Program-made: the position numbers and the translations under genes
Source: Isoetes taiwanensis
Lineage: Eukaryota > Streptophyta > Lycopodiopsida > Isoetales > Isoetaceae
Direction: 5' to 3'
Length of the DNA: 64,000 bases
Assembly: GCA_021234155.1 (NCBI GenBank)
Contig: JAJEKV010000113.1
Span: forward strand, 680,001 to 744,000
Part shown: positions 1-9,640 of the stretch, in pieces
Layout: every line of letters starts with the position of its first letter
Position numbering within the stretch: position 1 is the first letter of the stretch
The notes under the pieces: model-generated
Database searches by the model: none
What the model saw: only the letters and a program-made list of their open reading frames with translations
Told to the model about the DNA's origin: nothing

Positions 1-1152
1 TATATTGGGAATTTTATTGAAATCTTTTTGGATGATTTCACAGTTTTCACATGTCTCAAAGATCATTTGTCTAAATTAGAATTGTGTTTTGAGAGATGTC
101 GAAGATATGGTGTGTCCCTCACCCCAGAAAAGTGTACATTTTTAGTCATGCATGGAATACTTTTAGGCCATATTGTGAGCAAAGAGGGATTGCTTACAGA
201 TTCGAGTAAAGTACAAGTGGTTCGTGACTTGCCCCCTCCTAAAAATATCACAGAATTAAAAAGATTCTTGGGCAAAGCAAATTATTACCGAAAGTTTTGT
301 CACAACCTAGCTGAGATAGCAGCACCTTTGAATGCTTTGGCAAGTCCAAAGGTCAAATTTGAATGGACATATAAGTGCCAAATAGCTTTTGACAATATAA
401 AAGCATCTATGACATCAGCTCCTATACTTATAACTCCAAATTGGGATCACGAGTTCCAACACGTGGATGCATCGAAAGTGGCTGTTGGTGCTGTTTTAGC
501 CCAACAAATAGATTCAAAAATAGATCGTCCCATTCACTTTGCCAGCAAACAACTTAATGCAGCAGAAAGAAATTATAGTACCACTGAGCGAGAAGGCCTC
601 GCAATGGTTTTTGCCATACAAAAGTTTCGACATTATCTTTTAGGCAATTACTTTGTGTTCTTCGTTGACCATCAAGCGTTACTATACTTAATAAACAAAC
701 CATGCACTACAAGAAGAATCACTCGTTGGTTGTTGATCCTTCAAGAGTTTAACTTTAAAGTTGTGCTTAAACCAGGAACTGCTCACACTGTGCCAGACCA
801 TCTCTCTAGATTGTCTAATGGTGAAGAGCCAAATGGAATATATGATGATTTACCAGATGTAAACTTATTTTACGTTAATGCAATACCACCATGGTATTGT
901 GGCATTGCAGAATACCTTTCCAAGGGAAAGTTTCCAGAAAATTTAAATGTTGTTCAAAAACGTGAGTTTTCACGAAAAGCTCAACCATATACCTTAATTG
1001 CGGGACAATTATATAAAAAGGGGAAAGACTTTGTATTACGTAGGTGTGTCTTACCTCATGAAACACAGGATATTGTACATGAGGCACACCAAGGAGTGGC
1101 AGGTGGCCATTTCTCCGCTGAATTAACAGCAAGAAGGGCTTTTGGTGGCTGA
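1..1152 (+). CDS. Ty3/gypsy pol: RT C-terminus, RNase H, start of integrase zinc finger
   Basis: The frame is open from base 1. It begins within RT motif C (FLDDF, bases 28-39 being LDDF), then the RT thumb with the RFLGKANYYRKF motif. RNase H follows, with the DAS, TTEREGLA, FFVDHQALLYL and VPDHLSRL motifs supplying the acidic catalytic residues. The last part holds the two histidines of the integrase HHCC finger (HEAHQGVAGGH). The frame stops at 1150-1152, about one base out of phase with the rest of integrase, which resumes in another frame at about 1146. A single-base loss near 1140 would explain this. The product acts in cDNA synthesis in the virus-like particle. Family assignment is secure. 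Whether the shift is decay or a sequencing error is open. Confidence 0.88.
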   Translation, partial: YIGNFIEIFLDDFTVFTCLKDHLSKLELCFERCRRYGVSLTPEKCTFLVMHGILLGHIVSKEGLLTDSSKVQVVRDLPPPKNITELKRFLGKANYYRKFCHNLAEIAAPLNALASPKVKFEWTYKCQIAFDNIKASMTSAPILITPNWDHEFQHVDASKVAVGAVLAQQIDSKIDRPIHFASKQLNAAERNYSTTEREGLAMVFAIQKFRHYLLGNYFVFFVDHQALLYLINKPCTTRRITRWLLILQEFNFKVVLKPGTAHTVPDHLSRLSNGEEPNGIYDDLPDVNLFYVNAIPPWYCGIAEYLSKGKFPENLNVVQKREFSRKAQPYTLIAGQLYKKGKDFVLRRCVLPHETQDIVHEAHQGVAGGHFSAELTARRAFGG

Positions 1153-3035
1153 CATTATTCAAGGATGCTTATCAATTCACTAAGACTTGTGATATCTGTC
1201 AAAGGATTGGTAAACCATCTGAAAGGACTTATATGCCTTTGAATCCGATTATGCCCCTGGGTCCTTTTGAAAAGTGGGGAATGGACTTTGTGGGTCCAAT
1301 TTCCCCACCCGCATCTCGAACAAGAGCTCAGTATATTCTTGTTCTAACAGATTATAATACCAAATGGGCCGAGGCCCGAGCATTAAAAGATAACACAGCT
1401 CGAAGTGTCGCAAAAGTTTTATATCAACAAGTGTTTACTAGATTTGGCTGTCTACTTGAAATAGTATCGGATCGTGGTGGGCATTTTATCAATGAGACTG
1501 TGGAAATACTTACTAGAGACTTTCTAATCATGCATAGGAAGTCTACTCCGTATTATCCACGTGCCAATGGTCAAGCAGAATCTACGAATAAGGTTCTCAT
1601 CACAATTCTTAAAAAGGTTTGTGACTCATCAAGAACAGATTGGGAAGCTAAGCTTCCAGCAGTTTTATGGGCATATCGAACTAGTTACAAATCTGTGACA
1701 GGTCATACTCCTTTCCAATTAGCATACGGTATTGAAGTCGTAATGCCCTTTGAATTTGTAATACCTTCATTAAGGGTTGCTGTTCACTATAGGTTGGGAG
1801 ATGTTCAATCTCTACAACACCGATTATTCAAGTTGGAACTTTTAGACGAGACTCGACAAAAAGCAGTATGGTCTCAAAGAGTGGCAAAAGATCGTAGAAA
1901 GGCATGGATAGATCGAAGGCAAAAACTGAAAAATCTTGAAGAGGGTCACAAAGTTTTACTCTATGATTCTAGATATCTAAAGCATCCTGGAAAATTGAAA
2001 ATTAGATGGTTAGGGCCATTTATAGTTCATAAACTTAATTTGAATGGTTCAGTCCAATTAATGAATTTGCAAGGTGAATTGTTCCATACATTGGTAAATG
2101 GCTCTAGACTTAAACGTTATGAAGAAAGATCAGTTGAACATGTATGTATGGTCTTACCTGTACTAGGTAAACATTCGACAAGCAAAAAGAAACTGTTTCC
2201 TAAGTTTTTTGTAGTTGCTTTATGGAAATGTGATTATCCTATGGATATAAGTCATCCTTATTTAAAGAAGAAGCAGCAAGTTCAAAATGACAATGGAATT
2301 CTGAAGTTGCTATTCACACCAAGCTTGTCTAAGGCTGCTAAGAGATCGTGGAATAGTGGTCTTGGTCTTATTACTAAAAATCAATTCATGAATGTTTCAT
2401 ATCATTTAGGATTTTGGCCTCCACATAGAATTCTCTTTTGCATAGTTCAGGGTATACAAATAACAAAACGAGGAAGATTGTTTTCTGATAAGCTCTCTAA
2501 AGAGCAAAGCAAAGCACGATATCAACTCCAAGAAAGATCTTGGAGGCACAAGTTCATCAGACCAATCCTTCCTAAATCATTTTGCAAGAGACTATCTAGT
2601 TATAAAATCCCTCATCTAGATCTTAAGACTATTGCATTATTGACAAAGGCTAAATTGTTGTCATTTATTCAGATTAAGATGCCCATATTATTAGAAGATA
2701 TGATTAGTGAATTTTTGACTAATTATGACCCAGGTACACATTATGGCTTTACTCAATCAACTGGTTCATTTTGTTTAACTCCAGCATTAGTTGGAAAAGC
2801 TTTAAAGTTACCTGATACTCCAATCATTTTGATACAACAATATGTGCCGTTGCATCAATATGGTATTAAACAAGTAAATCATGGATTTAATATTGACAAT
2901 GCATTGTCACCATATAAAGTTTTGTTGGCTAGTTTGGATGAAAAATTAACGTCTTTGACTGTTTATTCTGCTAAAAGATGGTTTGCATATATTTCCAAGC
3001 CATACAAGGCTCAGAAATTCCGTGGGCTACAATAG
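1146..3035 (+). CDS. Ty3/gypsy integrase with long C-terminal extension
   Basis: The frame is open from about 1146 and contains the second half of the zinc finger (CDIC), then the DD35E core: MDFVGPI, VSDRGGHF and the PRANGQAESTNK segment with the glutamate. Next is a C-terminal DNA-binding part with the GKLKIRWLGPF motif at about bases 1990-2020. Normally pol ends near there. Here the frame stays open for another 300 or so codons, with no chromodomain and no family I recognise. The extension is rich in Leu, Lys and Thr and has no obvious membrane segment. The stop at 3033-3035 lies inside a region where the next ORF already overlaps in another frame. The two may once have been one polyprotein. 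Confidence 0.85.
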   Translation, partial: WLTLFKDAYQFTKTCDICQRIGKPSERTYMPLNPIMPLGPFEKWGMDFVGPISPPASRTRAQYILVLTDYNTKWAEARALKDNTARSVAKVLYQQVFTRFGCLLEIVSDRGGHFINETVEILTRDFLIMHRKSTPYYPRANGQAESTNKVLITILKKVCDSSRTDWEAKLPAVLWAYRTSYKSVTGHTPFQLAYGIEVVMPFEFVIPSLRVAVHYRLGDVQSLQHRLFKLELLDETRQKAVWSQRVAKDRRKAWIDRRQKLKNLEEGHKVLLYDSRYLKHPGKLKIRWLGPFIVHKLNLNGSVQLMNLQGELFHTLVNGSRLKRYEERSVEHVCMVLPVLGKHSTSKKKLFPKFFVVALWKCDYPMDISHPYLKKKQQVQNDNGILKLLFTPSLSKAAKRSWNSGLGLITKNQFMNVSYHLGFWPPHRILFCIVQGIQITKRGRLFSDKLSKEQSKARYQLQERSWRHKFIRPILPKSFCKRLSSYKIPHLDLKTIALLTKAKLLSFIQIKMPILLEDMISEFLTNYDPGTHYGFTQSTGSFCLTPALVGKALKLPDTPIILIQQYVPLHQYGIKQVNHGFNIDNALSPYKVLLASLDEKLTSLTVYSAKRWFAYISKPYKAQKFRGLQ

Positions 3036-4357
3036 TTCATTCCCAACTTGCATATGCTTTGCGCAATCGATTTGAACTTATACCATCTGCTCAGATTTGT
3101 AAAATCCACTTACAAATTGTTTTTGATTATCTTTTACAGGAGGATCTTCCAACTTCGGAAACTTTTATGACACAGCCACCACCGGTTGAAGATATTTTCG
3201 ATGTTGAACCTATACCTAAAGTTCAACGTGATGTTTCTTCAAAGACACTTGAATTTTTCAATTTGCAACAGAAATTTATTGAAGAAATTACAGCTGAAAA
3301 GGAGCTGCAGATTACTCATTTGCAGCAGCAAAACATGGCTCTTACGGACAAATTTGCTCACTTAGAAGCTGAATATCAAATCAAGCAAAAGGATTTTGAT
3401 AGTTTGACATCTAGATGTACTGATTTCCAGCAGCAAAATGATCGTGCGAATCATATTATTCAACAGTTTGAAAGACAAAAAGCTAATTTCCGGGAGAAAT
3501 CCCAAAAGCTTGTGCACACTCTTGATGAGCTAAAAGTTGAAAATAACAGGCTTCGAACTAAAGTTGTTGATCTTCAAGGTTCACCTATGAAGTCTAATCT
3601 TCCTACTCTAGAACAGTTTTTGCACTTACCACCTTACAAATCTGCAACCTCTGTTGAATGGAGAAAAGACTTTCTGGCGGATCCAGACATAGCAAGTTAT
3701 TTTCAGACTGCACCAACATCATTGCAAGAAAGCTTTAACTTTGATCCTAGATTTCGCCGCAGACTTCCACTGACATCAACTGAAGGCAAACCCAATTGGG
3801 TTATAGTTTCTGGAATTGATTGGGCTGATACAAAGACTATCATCGGCAACTTGCAAGCTTTTGTGAAGATGGCACAGCTTAGTCCAGATCCAATTGTTTA
3901 TGACCAAGCAAAATTTGTCAAATTGCTGGAAATCATAATTACTCCTCATACAAGTGCCAAAGATACTTTAATCAATATTAATCCTAACCTTTCTTGCAGG
4001 AAGACAAAGATGGATACTGCCTTGTTCATTAAGGCAAATCATTTACCAGCTGTTCTCCTTACTTTGTTTGAGAAGATGGCTGAAACAGGATTTCTTATCA
4101 ATGCATCTTCGGCTTATTGGGATCCTAAAGCTGTAATTCATGGCAAACGCAGGAAAGAGATTTACACTTTCTACCAGCACTACAAGCATGTTCATGTGCG
4201 CCAAGGTGGAGAGCGATTGCTCTCCACAAAAGTGGGGAATAATGATGATAACGAGAACAAGCAAGAGGATGAGAATGCAATGCTGGAGACGCTGTTTGAT
4301 TTGGATGAAGACGAAGACAATGATGAAGAGCAACATTTCAAACGGCATCGACATTAG
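2978..4357 (+). CDS. Extra 3' ORF with coiled coil and acidic tail, unknown function
   Basis: The frame overlaps the integrase extension by 58 bases, then runs 459 codons. Visible parts are a globular-looking N-terminus (about residues 1-75); a Gln/Glu/Lys-rich heptad region (about 85-195) that should form a long coiled coil; a mixed central domain; and a C-terminus of almost continuous Asp/Glu ending in basic HFKRHRH. No signal peptide or transmembrane helix is evident, which argues against an envelope glycoprotein. Its position between integrase and the presumed 3' LTR matches the extra 3' ORFs of some plant Athila/Tat elements. Meaningful sequence of the overlap frame starts near 3010, consistent with a one-base shift in a formerly continuous pol reading frame. 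I do not recognise the family. Confidence 0.6.
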   Translation: MVCIYFQAIQGSEIPWATIVHSQLAYALRNRFELIPSAQICKIHLQIVFDYLLQEDLPTSETFMTQPPPVEDIFDVEPIPKVQRDVSSKTLEFFNLQQKFIEEITAEKELQITHLQQQNMALTDKFAHLEAEYQIKQKDFDSLTSRCTDFQQQNDRANHIIQQFERQKANFREKSQKLVHTLDELKVENNRLRTKVVDLQGSPMKSNLPTLEQFLHLPPYKSATSVEWRKDFLADPDIASYFQTAPTSLQESFNFDPRFRRRLPLTSTEGKPNWVIVSGIDWADTKTIIGNLQAFVKMAQLSPDPIVYDQAKFVKLLEIIITPHTSAKDTLININPNLSCRKTKMDTALFIKANHLPAVLLTLFEKMAETGFLINASSAYWDPKAVIHGKRRKEIYTFYQHYKHVHVRQGGERLLSTKVGNNDDNENKQEDENAMLETLFDLDEDEDNDEEQHFKRHRH

Positions 4358-4770
4358 TTAGTTGTGATATTTGGAATATTAAATGTTATCTTGAGTTAGA
4401 TGTTGAGTAGTTAAATGTGTTAGAACTTTAGGAGAACATTGTTTTAAAGGTTGAAGTTAAGAGTTGTACTTGTGCCATGTGGCAAGACTATAGACGGTGG
4501 AGATTTATTGTGAAATCTATATAAAGAAGCAAGTACGTTGTTGTTAAAGAGAGGAGACTTTTGAATAGAAACCGTTATTATTGCATTTCGTGTTCTCCTT
4601 GTGCGTGCTTTGTCTTGCTTATCAAGTTTTACTTAGAACTAAAATGTCATTTCGTTAAAGCACCTAATTGATAATAATTAACAAATACAATAAGCAAAGA
4701 CTTAATGCCGGAATTGTGGTTATTTGGTTTCACGGCACCTAGCTTTGGCTTCACCAAAGCGCATTGATCA
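4358..4770 (+). repeat. Probable 3' LTR of the Ty3/gypsy element
   Basis: Immediately after the last ORF is AT-rich non-coding sequence with a TATA-like CTATATAAAG at 4517-4526, followed by pyrimidine-rich sequence that could hold the RNA start and poly(A) region. TGTGATATTTGG at 4364 is a possible LTR start. The partner LTR is outside the window, so both edges are guesses. Confidence 0.35.
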
Positions 4771-5169
4771 AATCCGAGATGGGTTCCTTTGTCTCAACAA
4801 GCATTGTTTTGCTTGCAGTATTACAAACTCTATATTCCAGCACGGTTCCTTCCATCGGTTTCCATCATGACTGCTTCAGAGCTTCCAGGTAAGCAAGGTT
4901 TACAAAACTAGTTCAAATCTATCATTGCTTATGGATTCTAAACATTGGAACAATGTTTAATAGCTTCTACGGAGACCCAAATGCCAAAAGAAGGAGATTA
5001 TAGTCACAATTGGAATGCTTATCTGGACAGTGCTTGGGTAAGTGTTTGTATTGTTTAATCAAATGCTTGAAGTTCTATTCTGATTCTAGAGTACTTGGAT
5101 TATGTGTTACCATAGTGAGAGTATGTTAACATCATCCTTCGTTAATGCAATTGTACTTTGATTATCACA
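4771..5169. other. Non-coding stretch between two retrotransposons
   Basis: I see no coding signature. The sequence may be the end of the gypsy LTR plus a short piece of host or older repeat DNA. The copia element to the right is missing its 3' LTR, so its 3' end was probably lost here by deletion. Confidence 0.4.
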
Positions 5170-6759
5170 TATGAGTAGAGTAGGCCCCACCTGAGTTTGA
5201 TGTAAACAATCCATCAACCGCCGCAACCAGACCAATGCTCTGCTGGCAACAGATGCAGCAACATACTCAGCTTCTGTAATGGAAATAGAAACACATCATT
5301 GCTTTTTGCTCACCCAAGAAACTAAGGATTTTCCAACAAAAAAACAACTCCCACTAGTAGAACGAAAAGTGTCAGGACAACCACCCCAATCAGCATCTGT
5401 ATGGCCTATCAAAGTCAAAATATCAACATCATTCTGCTTTGTGTACAATAGACCACAAGTGGAAGTGCCTTTCAAGTATCTCAAAACCCTTTTAGCAACA
5501 GTCCAATGAACCTGTCCAGGATTAGTCATGAATTGACCGAGAGTATTAGCATCATAACTAATATGAGGGCGAGTTGCATAAGCCAAATACACTAATGCAC
5601 CAACCAAACTAGCATAGGAACATTTTTTAATTTGCAATCTTTCTTCATCAGTGCAAGGACTTTGTTTTTGAGGAAGTTTAGAATATTTGGAACTAGCAAC
5701 AAGAGGCAAACTTTGTGATTTTCCTTCAAGGAGGCTAAACGTTTCAATGAGCACAGAGATGTATGTGGATTGTGAAAGATATAACAAACCATTAGATCTG
5801 TCACGTTGCACTTGAATACCTAGACATGATTGAATTTCACCCAAATCGACCATCTCAAAGGCTGCAGACAATAGAGCTTTCACTTTACGTAAGTATGGTA
5901 AATCATTGCAAACAAATATCATATCATCGATATATAGGGCAATGAAAACATAAGACGACCCTTCTTGCTTGAAGTAAATGTTCAAATCATCCACACTAGG
6001 AAGGAATCCAGCGGAAAGCAAAAAGGTGTTAATCTTTATGAACCATGCTCGGGAAGCTTGCTTCAAACTATAAAGTGTTTTTCTCAATCTACACACCTAG
6101 CGTTCGTGTCCGGACATAACAAACCCAGCAGGTTGTATCATGTAAATCTCTTCACTCAAATCCCCATTCAAGAAGTCGTCTTTACATCCATTTAATGTAT
6201 AAGAAGATCATTGCAAACATGTAAGACGTACAACTGGGAAAAATGTTTCCTCATAATCTACACCTGCAATTTGTGTGAAACCTTTGACAATAAGGCGAGC
6301 CTTAAATTTGTCAAAAGAACCATCAGCTTTAACCTCGGTCTTAAAAAGCCACTTATATTAAATGGGTTTTCGTCCTGCAGGTAATTCCACAAGTTCCCAT
6401 GTACCTTTATTGATCAAGGATTCATATTCAGCCTCCATAGCCATCTTCCATGATTCTGCTTGATCTGAAGTTAGAGCATCAGTAACAAAAATTGGATCAA
6501 TAGTCATAGCCAAAGCAGAATGATAGTCTAAGATCCGTAGTGTCGGCTTCCAAGCTCGACATGCAACAACATTATCATCATGAGTAACCTCATAAACAAC
6601 TTCATCATCATGAGCACCCGCATGAATAACTTCGTCAAGACCGCCATGATCTTCCTCCTCATCATAATCATCAATAGCAAAATCATGAGCAAATTCAGGG
6701 ACATCAAGGGTCTTAGCAGGAGCAGAAGCAAGAATCAAATATGAACATAAGCAATACAA
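5170..6759 (-). pseudogene. copia reverse transcriptase and RNase H, broken
   Basis: The minus-strand frame from 6759 holds the pre-RT linker and the start of the RT domain (WKMAMEAEYESL, GTWELVELP). After a break near 6360 the frame resumes at 6096 with LYSLKQASRAW, then the catalytic YIDDM motif, LGIQVQRD, TRPHISYD, VLRYLKGT and the RNase H start HTDADWGG. A TGA at 5296-5298 interrupts the frame just before the RNase H ITEAEYVAAS motif, which is readable downstream of the stop. Coding similarity ends near 5170, before the rest of RNase H. RT and RNase H copy element RNA into DNA in the particle. This copy has at least two breaks and a truncated end. Confidence 0.85.
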
Positions 6760-6895
6760 TCAAAAACACTGCAAATTAGCAACATTGGGTTTACGGCCAA
6801 ACTAGGCTTCAAATGGAATTTTGCCTTTCAGTGCAGAAGTAATCAAGCAATTTTGCACATACACAGCAATGGCAATAATTTCTGCCCGAAAACAA

Positions 6896-7450
6896 TTATC
6901 CAAACCAGAATGAATAAGGCATGCAATGCACAACATTCATGATTGTGCGATTCTTCCTTTCAGCAACACCATTCTGTTGAGGAGAATAAGGCACTGTGTA
7001 TTCACGAAGAATGCTTGAATCTGCACAAACTTTGTCAAAAGCCAAAGATTTAAGCTCACCACCATTATCAGTTCGCAATCTTTGAATCGTGGTTCTAGTT
7101 TGAACCTCAACCAGTTTCTTAAAGGTACAAAAGACGGATAAGACATCAGCTTTTTTGGAAAGAAAGTATACAAAGGTATAGCGGGTATAATCATCAATGA
7201 AGAAAAGAAAGTATAGGGCTTTACCAAGGGAATCACAAAATGGGCCACAAAGGTCAGAATACACAAGTTCTAAGACATGCGATGTAGGATGTCCTTCTCC
7301 AGAGAATGGGTGACGATGCTGCTTGCCAAGAGCACAAGCTTCACATACACCCAATACGCCATGTGCTGATAAAGTGAGACCATCCACAAGATCATCACAA
7401 CTCATGTCTAAAAGAGCTTGAAAGTTAGCATGACCAAAGCTCGATGCCAC
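6896..7450 (-). pseudogene. copia integrase, partial
   Basis: The frame begins in the pre-integrase zinc-finger domain (GHANFQALL; CEACALGKQHRHPF gives the two cysteines). It then has the catalytic core: YSDLCGPF, the FIDDYTRY motif, LRTDNGGEL and the glutamate in PQQNGVAERKNRT. It stops soon after that motif, so the C-terminal half of integrase is not in this frame. Integrase joins element cDNA to host DNA. The core triad is present but the flanks are frame-shifted. Confidence 0.85.
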
Positions 7451-7479
7451 AAAGTATTGATATCATCACCATGAGATAT

Positions 7480-8078
7480 CTAAACATTGGCAAACTCATC
7501 ATTCAGTTGAAGTGCATAAAGATTGCCTTGGCGAAAAGCAGTGGCAAAAACAAGACCATCTTTCACAAAGCGGCAGACACATCTATCAAACTGAACAAGG
7601 AAGCCAATATCAGTAAGACGAGCAAGAGAAAGGAGATTGTGGTAAAGGTCCGGCACATGTAGAACCCCATGCAAAAGACGCACACCAGAATATGTACCAA
7701 TCTGAAGAGTACCAATGCCTTTGACGGCAAGGGGTCTATTGTCACCAAGATAGACAAATTTCTTAGCAAGAAGAGGGTGATATTGTATCAACCAATGTTT
7801 GTGATGAGTCATGTGTTGAGTAGCAGCAGAATCTACAAGCATAGAATTAGCTTTAACTACTTCAAGCGCATCATGAACACAGTGTCCCTCATCTCGCATG
7901 CCAAGAAGAAGTTTATGCTCCGTAGCGAACTTTTTGTAATAACATTCCTTTTCAGGATGGCCAGACTTTTTACAATATTTGCATACAATAGAGCGGTTTC
8001 TCTTGGGCGGAGGACCACGACCATAGCCATGGCCATGACCAGAACGACCACCATGATCATCAGAATAATTAGCCTGAT
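7480..8078 (-). pseudogene. copia zinc knuckle, protease and pre-integrase region
   Basis: The minus-strand frame upstream of 7899 is open to a TGA near 8078. It encodes a Gly/His/Arg-rich stretch followed by a CCHC zinc knuckle, CKYCKKSGHPEKEC, at about 7938-7985. Next comes the aspartic protease active-site region MLVDSAATQHM, where DSA replaces the more common DSG. The frame continues into the GAG-pre-integrase region (RLLHGVLHVPDL, NLLSLARL). The knuckle binds element RNA and the protease matures the polyprotein. The TGA and frame change near 8080-8095 separate this from gag. Confidence 0.82.
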
Positions 8079-8094
8079 CATCTCACGAGATCAT

Positions 8095-8781
8095 TTAGAA
8101 TGAACCACAAGAGCTGTTTCTGTATGATCTTTGGAAGATTTCTGAAGCATCTTTCAATGAAATATGAACACGAACCAGAATGAGGTTGGCTTTGTTGAGA
8201 AAAACTATACGAACAACCTTGAATTCTTCTGGCGAAGTTTCAAAAAGCGCGATAATTTGTTGTTGAGGTGGCATGACCTCGCCAGCAATAGACAAGCCAT
8301 CTACAAGGGTTTTAAATTTATTAAAGTGTAGGTCAAAAGAATCTGTGAGGGTATAACGAAGATTGGCAATATCATTGGGAAGAATATGAATTTCATATAC
8401 AGTCTTCTGCTCATAAACTTTGTCAAGGTGACTCCAAAACTCAGCTGAGGTTTTGAGATCCCTAACATCCATCAATATGGATTCTTTGAGTGCATAAAGT
8501 ATCAAAGAATGTGCCGCTTTATCTTTTTCTTGCCAATCTGCTAAAAGCTTCACCCAAGCATCATACTTGGTTTCACTAGTAGCTAGTACTCCAGCACTGG
8601 TCAATGGTTGCATTAGAACACGGATTTTTCCAGTGACATAATAAAAAAGCTTATCGCTTTCTAATACTAACTCCATCTTGAGCTTCCATACGGGGAAGCC
8701 AGATCCAGAGAAAACATAAACTGTCTTTGTTTTAGTGACCCCGCGAAAAGTAACAACAGAAGAACTTGGCTCTGATACCAT
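8095..8781 (-). CDS. copia gag (UBN2/DUF4219-like capsid)
   Basis: A 228-residue open frame has the copia capsid signature: an N-terminal SGSGFPVWKLKMEL segment, then WVKLLADWQEKDKAAHSLI, the LKTSAEFWSHLDKVYE segment and FDLHFNKFKTLVDGL. The protein would assemble the virus-like particle. The start ATG shares its first base with the LTR edge, and its next codons lie in the primer binding site, which is unusual. The stop is TAA at 8095-8097, just before the frame of the zinc knuckle. Confidence 0.85.
   Translation of the reverse strand: MVSEPSSSVVTFRGVTKTKTVYVFSGSGFPVWKLKMELVLESDKLFYYVTGKIRVLMQPLTSAGVLATSETKYDAWVKLLADWQEKDKAAHSLILYALKESILMDVRDLKTSAEFWSHLDKVYEQKTVYEIHILPNDIANLRYTLTDSFDLHFNKFKTLVDGLSIAGEVMPPQQQIIALFETSPEEFKVVRIVFLNKANLILVRVHISLKDASEIFQRSYRNSSCGSF
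8768..8780 (-). promoter_or_regulatory. Primer binding site, tRNA-Met type
   Basis: On the minus strand this reads TGGTATCAGAGCC, the standard plant primer binding site complementary to the 3' end of initiator tRNA-Met. It directly abuts the LTR end TTAACA. Minus-strand cDNA synthesis would start here. Confidence 0.92.
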
Positions 8782-9190
8782 GTTAAGAATGTAAAGAAAG
8801 TTGCAAAGACTTATGAGTGTGATGCTTTGCCCACAAACAAAGATACGATTTCATTCATATGAGATACATATTTATACATCAATATGTGCCTTTATTAGGC
8901 AAGAGTGCTATATGTGGCAAGAGTGCTTTATGTGGCAAAAGATAAAGGCGCATCACGCATCTCCATATAAAGGAGATTCCGAACATGTCAATGCGATCAT
9001 GGCATATGGATTTTGCTTCTACAGTCTTGTAGATTCCGGTTGTACTCCAGATCACTCCATTCATGCAATCAATGCAGCAGTATGGGTCTATCGGTTATGG
9101 AAGCGAATAGGAGAGCGGCAACTGTACTGCAAAGGTTGCAAACATTGCTTAGAGCCCTGGCGATCTAAGCATTCTTGTTCTCTTGTCCGA
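8781..9190 (-). repeat. copia 5' LTR (outer edge approximate)
   Basis: The inner edge is fixed by the primer binding site. On the minus strand a TATA-like TATAAATA lies at about 8870-8877. The outer edge is set loosely where the sequence character changes, because the matching 3' LTR is not present for comparison. Confidence 0.5.
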
Positions 9191-9427
9191 TAGCTAGGCC
9201 CGATCATATTTCATTTTTTCACCACCTCTATTGCACGCGCACCTTCTAGTTTTATTTGCTATGGCAGAATCCGAAGATGATGTCTCTTGGTAAATCGTGG
9301 AGCAAATTGAGACCCTGCAGCTGCTATCTACTCACAAAAACATTCATGGGCCATAATTGGCATGGAATGATGATGTACATCGACATGGGCAGCATTCAAG
9401 GTCCATGTGCAGTTAATATATGAAGGT
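9191..9427. other. Non-coding stretch
   Basis: No convincing gene or repeat structure seen. It may include the outer part of the copia LTR. Confidence 0.3.
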
Positions 9428-9640
9428 TATAAACAATAGTCTCTGTCCCCTTTTAAAACGTTAATTTCTCTAAAAGATGACAATTTATTGGTTTGAATTT
9501 CTCTATAGCTGACACGTCAAAAGACACTGGCGATTATGGCAGGTAGGCAGCTGCAATCTTAATGCCAGATTGCAGCATGTTTATGGCGTTTGGATTGGAG
9601 TTCTACAAGGTAACTTAGACCAATAATTACTTACCCTCAA
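9428..9640 (+). repeat. Copy of a gene 5' module also found at 52930-53225
   Basis: Shared landmarks in the same order are AATTTCTCTAAAA, GCTGACACGTCA, a short ATGGC/GGCAGG stretch, TTGGATTGGAGT and TACAAGGTAAC. In the second copy this module is the promoter and first non-coding exon with splice donor of the gene starting at 53319. Here no downstream coding partner is visible, so this looks like an orphan 5' duplicate. Confidence 0.6.

Larger units (their letters stand above)
1..4770 (+). mobile_element. Ty3/gypsy retrotransposon, 3' part (Athila/Tat-like)
   Basis: The window opens inside reverse transcriptase and runs on the plus strand through RNase H, integrase and an extra 3' ORF into probable LTR sequence. 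The 5' LTR, gag and protease lie outside the window, so LTR identity and target duplication cannot be tested. The order RT-RNase H-integrase is the Ty3/gypsy order. The integrase has no chromodomain, and long coding sequence follows it, as in plant Athila/Tat-type elements with extra 3' ORFs. The lineage assignment is inference. Confidence 0.85.
5170..9190 (-). mobile_element. Ty1/copia retrotransposon, decayed, 3' end missing
   Basis: Reading on the minus strand from 8781 downwards the order is gag, zinc knuckle, protease, integrase, RT, RNase H, the Ty1/copia order. A primer binding site at 8768-8780 touches a 5' LTR that starts at 8781. RNase H ends abruptly near 5170 with no 3' LTR, so the element is truncated. 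All domains are split by frameshifts or stops, so this copy is not autonomous as sequenced. Confidence 0.88.

Noticed and set aside
2978-4357. An envelope glycoprotein in the Ty3 element
   Set aside because: No signal peptide, transmembrane helix or cysteine pattern; the ORF is coiled-coil and acidic.
4043-4361. Additional frames overlapping the end of the coiled-coil ORF
   Set aside because: Shadows of the Asp/Glu-rich tail of the real frame.
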